A DNA stretch of 64,000 bases from Alisma plantago-aquatica (taxonomy: Eukaryota > Streptophyta > Magnoliopsida > Alismatales > Alismataceae), in the NCBI GenBank assembly GCA_963693085.1, contig OY856409.1:301830058-301894057 (forward strand), written 5' to 3'. Both the position numbers and the translations under genes were made by a program. Positions 58,733 to 64,000 of this stretch are shown here, in pieces; positions within the stretch are counted from its first letter, which is position 1; each line of letters begins with the position of its first letter. The notes beneath the pieces were generated by a model. The model had not been told where the DNA came from and did not search any database. It saw nothing but the letters and a program-made list of their open reading frames with translations.

Positions 58733-60146
58733 TTGAACTACAAAAGGAAATATGCAATTTTAGTCCAAAAACTCATTTTTGACTTATTTGATTGATTTGA
58801 AAGATTGGCGATATAATTAGGCCTTTAATTAATTATCGCTACCACTATTTTAATTCAAATTGATAGCCCTCACCATCAATTCATAAGATTGCAGCGTACA
58901 ACCTTCTAGTGGGAAAGATCCTAAAATCCTCTAAGTCATGGACCAGCTAGGGCTGTCACCCACAACTTAGATCTCTCAGGTAGGCAACTCTTGCCAATTG
59001 CATCATATGCAACTCTTGATAAGATGTCATATGCAACTCCTTGCCATGATCATCTCCATGACTCAAGGTACTAGATCCCATCTAGATCACCTTGTTAAGT
59101 CTGACCCAAACCAAACACGATGAACATGCACCCTGCTAGGGCAGACCCACACATTCATCCTTCACGCTTCCACGAGATAGATGGTGCACCACGCTAGGGC
59201 GTGCCCACACTTGGTCGATCAAGCTTTTCATGTGTGTCACATTTGGAAGGCATCTAAAACTTAATATTTAATGAGGGATTTGGTTTTTATATACATATAC
59301 ATATCCAATCACCACAATACATAGTACGTATCATATACATGCTATATCCCACAGAAAACATGCAAAACGATAAAAGCGATGATTATGGCCATCCTAATGT
59401 GATTCCTCGAGCCAAGAGGAATCACGGTCATCTAGGTCTACATCACATGCAACATGTACAAGATGAATTCTATGATTAGCCTTCGGAGTAGATCAATTCA
59501 TCACATGATTGACTTGCTCGTTCTAGCCCGGTCGTCTGGGTGCCACCAGCCGATCGGTTGGCTCCTCCAACCGATCGGTTTGCCTGGTCATCGTGCATCT
59601 CATCATGTCCGCCACCCGCTTGTCTCGCTCCTCAAACCGGTCATCAACCGATCGGTTCACTCCTTGAACCGATCGTCTGGAAGGTCAACCGATCAGTTCA
59701 CGCCTTGAACTGATCATTTTAGCTGTCGTCAGGATGGCCTCCGTTCTTCGACATAACATGAAATAAAATATATCATATTTACAATTTAATTGTGAAACCC
59801 CGAGTTACATTCGGGGGGAGCAAAGGAAGGAAAATAATTCTCGAATTATTTCGAGTTACATCAGGAATAGGAGAAGGGGAATCAGTGCGCAGACCGAGAT
59901 GCAAGCAACCACATACAACTACACAGATATAGGGGTTTATAGGCCATAATCACGCTATACATCCACCACTAATAGGGCGACGCATATCGAGTGCATTAAT
60001 AATACATATCATATATGTAATTGGGATTTGTGGATTTAGGATTGGACATGCATAAAGCCAAATTTATTCGCATCGTATGCAATAAATAAAGGTGACAAAC
60101 TAAAATCGATCATATCGATATTCCTAAAATATAGAGCAGTTGACGT
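58733..60146 (-). other. untranslated leader of element B
   Basis: Between PBS and gag. Related to the leader of element A. It includes the CCGATCGGTT array at 59525-59725. Confidence 0.65.
59525..59725. repeat. cluster of CCGATCGGTT palindromes
   Basis: Six or more copies of AACCGATCGGTT or close variants within 200 bp of relatively GC-rich leader. The core CCGATCGG is self-complementary. Confidence 0.87.
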
Positions 60147-60159
60147 GGCTCTGATACCA
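60147..60159 (-). promoter_or_regulatory. primer-binding site of element B
   Basis: Plus strand GGCTCTGATACCA, one base inside the 5' LTR. Met-tRNA type, as in element A. Confidence 0.93.
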
Positions 60160-60160
60160 C

Positions 60161-62405
60161 TGTTGGGTTTCAGGGGAGGCAGATAAGGTAGCGGAAACAA
60201 AAAAATTTCTCCCCCAAACCCAGAATAAGGAAACGCGTCAACGTCTATATAATAGGAAAGGATGGTTTGTGGAATCATACCTTGTCCCGAGGCTTGCTCA
60301 GAGACAATACCTCATGCCTTGCGCGGTCTTCACATCCGGTATTCGACGGTGTCTGTGCATCTCCTGGTCACACCGGGACTGACGACTCCTGGTCTCACCG
60401 GACTTTCGGATGACAGTTGTCCTCCTGAGCGGTAGAAACCTCCTGCCTCTGAAGTAGTCCACACAGACCACCTAGAACTCCACACTCTTTGTCTCACAAG
60501 GAATTGGAAGGAGTCGCACCCTCCTGTTAGCGTACTAGTCGCCAACACACTCTCCTGCCTCCAGTTGCAACTGTAGTTGTCTTTCCCTTGCTGCGCCTCC
60601 CTTTGCGGGTAGCACTTGCTCGGGCTCTCTCGGTTATCAAAACCAGAGAACGACAACTTTGTAGAGCAACTGGTTGCACGGAATTGTTCTTTGAGAAGCC
60701 CCCAATACCCCTATATATATAGGAGGGTCATGGGACATGGTTCTCTATCCCGGGCAATGCGGGACTAAAAGCAGGCGTAGAAGGGTTTGAGATTTTCCAC
60801 AAAACAACCAACTCGCAACATGAACCGATCATTTCATTTCTTAAACGGTCGATTGGGGATCTAAGCCGGTCGGTTGACACTCAACCGATCAGTTGGGACC
60901 CATGAGCCGGTCGGTTCACTTTCTGAACCGGCCAGTTCGTGGTCTTGACCAGTTCCCGGTTGACTTTCCTTCTTTTGTTTCTTATTGGTATCGAATACCA
61001 ATCCTATTTCCCAATCAAATTGGGTAAGTGAAACGAAAGGAAAATTCTCACCAATCCGACTTTCCCAACTTCCCCGGTTGCAACAGTTGAACCGATCGTT
61101 TCAACACTTGAAGCAATCGTTCACCCTATCCATGAGCTGATCAACTCACAACTTGAGTCGACCGGTTCACCAAGCTGAGCCGATCAGTTCATCTCATGAG
61201 CCGATAAGTTGGGAGTACAAATTGTGCAGAATCAGTCAATTGCAGTTTCAACCAATCTGATACTCTAATCAATCTGTCCAACACCTTGAACACTATGATT
61301 TTGAGCTATCAATCAATTAATTGAGTGTTTAATTGAACTACTAATCCTTTAGTAATCAATCTAAACATTGCTTGTGGACAAAACTCCTCTTCCAGGTTAA
61401 ATCCTTTGTGTGTGTGACCCTACAGGTCCATTTCAAGTTGGCAGTGAAAGTCCATAACACTTATGAATTCACAAGCAAAGAGCGGTGCCTAGTTACACAT
61501 CAGTGCTACCCAAGTGAAAGTAGAAAGTTGGAGAACAACTTTCAATCCTACAATCCGTGAATGGTGTTACAACGAATCTATAATTCCTTTGTCATTGATA
61601 TCCCAAATGAACTCGAGGCATGGAACAGTCATCCTGTCAACATTCAGTCACTTTCTTGATCTCAGAGTAGATTGAACGAGATATGTATGACATCAATATC
61701 ACATACTGATTCACACATGCGTGCACACGCCTATCTCAATCCTACTCATCAAGTGGCCTTGGATATCAAACTCCCTCGGGAGGGACAAATCCCATATCTA
61801 TCACTCACCCCTCAAAAGCCCCATGTGTCAAAGCCACCCAATCATCACCTTTATAACAACCCATGTTTCAGGACTGCGTTTGATGATGTCAAAGTGTGCC
61901 CAACGACATGTGTTGAGTGTAGTGATTTCAGGTCAAAGAATCGCACTCACCACCATCACTGTGAGTACTAACTGTGACTACCATGTCATGGTTCCATGTG
62001 TCAAACTCTGGTGGGTCTGTCCGGTACACTTGTTCTCTAACAAGTACCTATGTGTTTGGTTTGATATCTCTATATCATGACTAATGAGATTTTGTCATCA
62101 ACCAACACCACAATCTAGTCTTGTGTGTCATTGCTGTCTATCTCCCTTCCACAATGACATCCGACTAGGGACATAACAAGAATGTACAAAATCTTAGCAT
62201 CCGTATGATATCATCATTCAAGTCCTCAACCTGAAAGCATACGTCATTGAGTATTGTCGTTCTCTAGACATTCAATCTGTTCTATCACTATCTCATATGA
62301 CTGAACCAGAAAGAATTGGAAGCTTGCCTTTGATGTTTATCAAATCAATCTTAATGTATCCCACCAATCATCCCATGATTGGCTCTCAAGGCATACATAC
62401 CAACA
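60161..62405 (-). repeat. 5' LTR of element B
   Basis: 2245 bp. TATA-like CTATATATATAGG at 60711-60723. It differs from the 3' LTR by a few percent by eye and by one extra 22-bp unit at about 60850-60872. Confidence 0.93.
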
Positions 62406-62410
62406 TGTTA

Positions 62411-64000
62411 TACAAGTATTCAACATGTCTCACAAGGCTTATGCAATAAGAGAAATACAACCTTCCCATTATTAGGGTTAGGGTTTCCCTCTATAGCCGA
62501 ATAGGGTTTCAAGTTCATATTATCAATCCAAACCCTAATTCATTGCTCCACACATCTAGGAGCATATATTTATATCACAAGAATTCAATCATACTTATTT
62601 ATTCTCATCATTTTATCATTAAATGATTGTCAACACAAAGTATGAGTTTCTCTCTCATCCTTACTAGGATATTGATTTCATCCTATTTTATTAACTTGGG
62701 TTAACCCCTTTTCTCACGGTAGGTTAGCCTACACTTATCAAAGTGCTTTGAACTTATTACATCTTAATGTAACAATTGACATGCCACACTTCATTCTTTA
62801 CTTATCCAAGTATATTGGATTTGAGGTGCACCAAGGTGTATTAACCCTAAGGTGTTATATATGATATTTGACATGCCTTGGTTCATCACTTCTCTCATCA
62901 CTTTTTAACTTACTTAAATTCATCAACTAATCTTGTACTAGGGTATTTCCCATCCTAATACTTTATGCACTAACTCATCACATTCTCCCTATAGTGTATT
63001 GGTCATAAGTGACACAGTTGAATTACTCATCTATCATCAAGTGGTATGAACTCATCTCGGGTTAAGACATTATTGATATAGAGTTGAACATTATCAAATA
63101 CTTCAGGTATTCCACCTAACCAAGTATTATCCATATCACTACTTGGTATTACACTCATCACTCCTAAGAGTGTTTTGCCCTCACCTTTACAAGGTGTGTT
63201 GGGTTGAATCATGTATCTGAAGTTGAACACATGCATTGGATTAGGTGTATATCAAGCTAGGCATCATCATATCTCCCATCACTTAATCATTAAGGTATAT
63301 AATCTTACCATTCATATGGTGTATCACCTTGTACATATATCGGTGTACATCCTTATCTCTCTCAAGGGTATTGTCCACACCTTACTTTATTAAGTTTTAA
63401 CTTAATCCTCCTCTTAAGTCAATCTCATATCAAGTATAGTTTAGACCATTACCCTCATATCTGGTATAGGGGTATACTGAATTCTCATATCGTGTACAAG
63501 AGTACACCATATCGGGCATGCCATTTATAGTTTTACCATATATCTTTCAAGATAATATTATATTAGTTCTTTATCTTAGTTTGTCATATCAATTTTCATT
63601 TTAAACTTCCATATCGGTTTTCCATCATATTGGTTTTCCTCTTGGATTTCCATATCGGATTTCATCGTGGGTTTACCATATCGTGTCCCATATTGGATTT
63701 TCCATTTCATGATCCCATGTTGGATGTTATATCGTGATCCCATATTGGGTATCATATCGATTTACATCATGGGTTTCATCATATCAGGTACCCACATTAA
63801 GTGGTATCATGTTGCCATATTGTGTTCCTATATTGACTACCATATCATGTTCCCATGATAAGAACCTTGAACTCTAGTTCTTTTGTTGACAAGATGAATA
63901 CTAAATTGATCTTCAACCCTACACAAAGTAATGGGGTATATCGAGTTTTCAAAGGAGAATAGGCCCCAAGACATATCGGGTTCCCATGTCTTCATCTAGG
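62411..64000 (-). repeat. second gypsy LTR, right part (runs off the window)
   Basis: Continues the LTR cut by element B. 62406 onward ('tgttatacaagtattcaac', 'ggttagggtttcc') aligns with 47495 onward. It has the CATATCGGGT repeat field at 63430-63980. The end lies beyond the window. Confidence 0.82.

Larger units (their letters stand above)
53262..62405 (-). mobile_element. element B: Ty1/copia LTR retrotransposon, same family as element A
   Basis: 9144 bp in minus orientation. LTRs are 53262-55484 (3') and 60161-62405 (5'). TSD is TGTTC (53257-53261) / TGTTA (62406-62410), four of five matching. The PBS (60147-60159) and polypurine tract (AAGTGGGAGTC next to 55485) are in place. LTR start TGTTGGTATGTATGCC and gag match element A. 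gag is fairly well preserved but broken. The pol region is only about 2.4 kb and decayed, so the element is defective. Confidence 0.95.

Overview
The window is plant nuclear DNA: AT-rich, almost gene-free, and built of nested transposable elements. I infer an angiosperm (TNP2-type CACTA, Cassandra TRIMs, Ty1/copia and Ty3/gypsy elements with initiator-Met-tRNA primer sites, a plant-like POLQ C-terminus). I cannot name the genus. Only one host gene is recognisable: the last two coding exons of a DNA polymerase theta (POLQ/TEBICHI) homologue at 4911-5168 (+).

Layout. 1-12602: low-information DNA holding a very young SMART/TRIM retrotransposon (415-742, identical 113-bp LTRs), a GC-rich block (1630-2520), the POLQ exons, then about 5 kb of old retroelement-like non-coding sequence. 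12603-36845: one Ty1/copia retrotransposon ('element A', + strand) with TSD CTAAG/TTAAG. It has been hit by five later insertions: an old Cassandra TRIM in the 5' LTR (13028-13860), a TIR element set between microsatellites in the leader (15921-16764), a 4.1-kb solo gypsy-like LTR in gag (18418-22523), a young Cassandra TRIM at the end of gag (22859-23696), and a 7.9-kb CACTA transposon in the 3' LTR (28824-36724). Target duplications are readable for all but the TIR element.

36846-51211: old Ty3/gypsy remnants, then a minus-strand gypsy element with a decayed gag and a 5.7-kb 5' LTR full of minisatellites and recent duplications. 51377-64000: a second, related gypsy LTR, split by a second copia element of the same family as A ('element B', minus strand, 53262-62405).

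The most interesting unit is the CACTA element. Behind a GC-rich leader it carries a short gene that looks like a B3 DNA-binding domain, then a TNP2 transposase gene broken by two nonsense codons and one frameshift. Its two subterminal regions carry about nineteen TGTCGG/CCGACA hexamers, often as facing pairs. TGTCGG is the high-affinity core bound by ARF-type B3 domains. I therefore propose that the element encodes its own B3-type binder of its ends, in the role TNPA plays in En/Spm. The element also contains two long near-perfect inverted repeats that could form double-stranded RNA.

All homology calls were made by reading the sequence without database searches. Divergence counts were made by eye.
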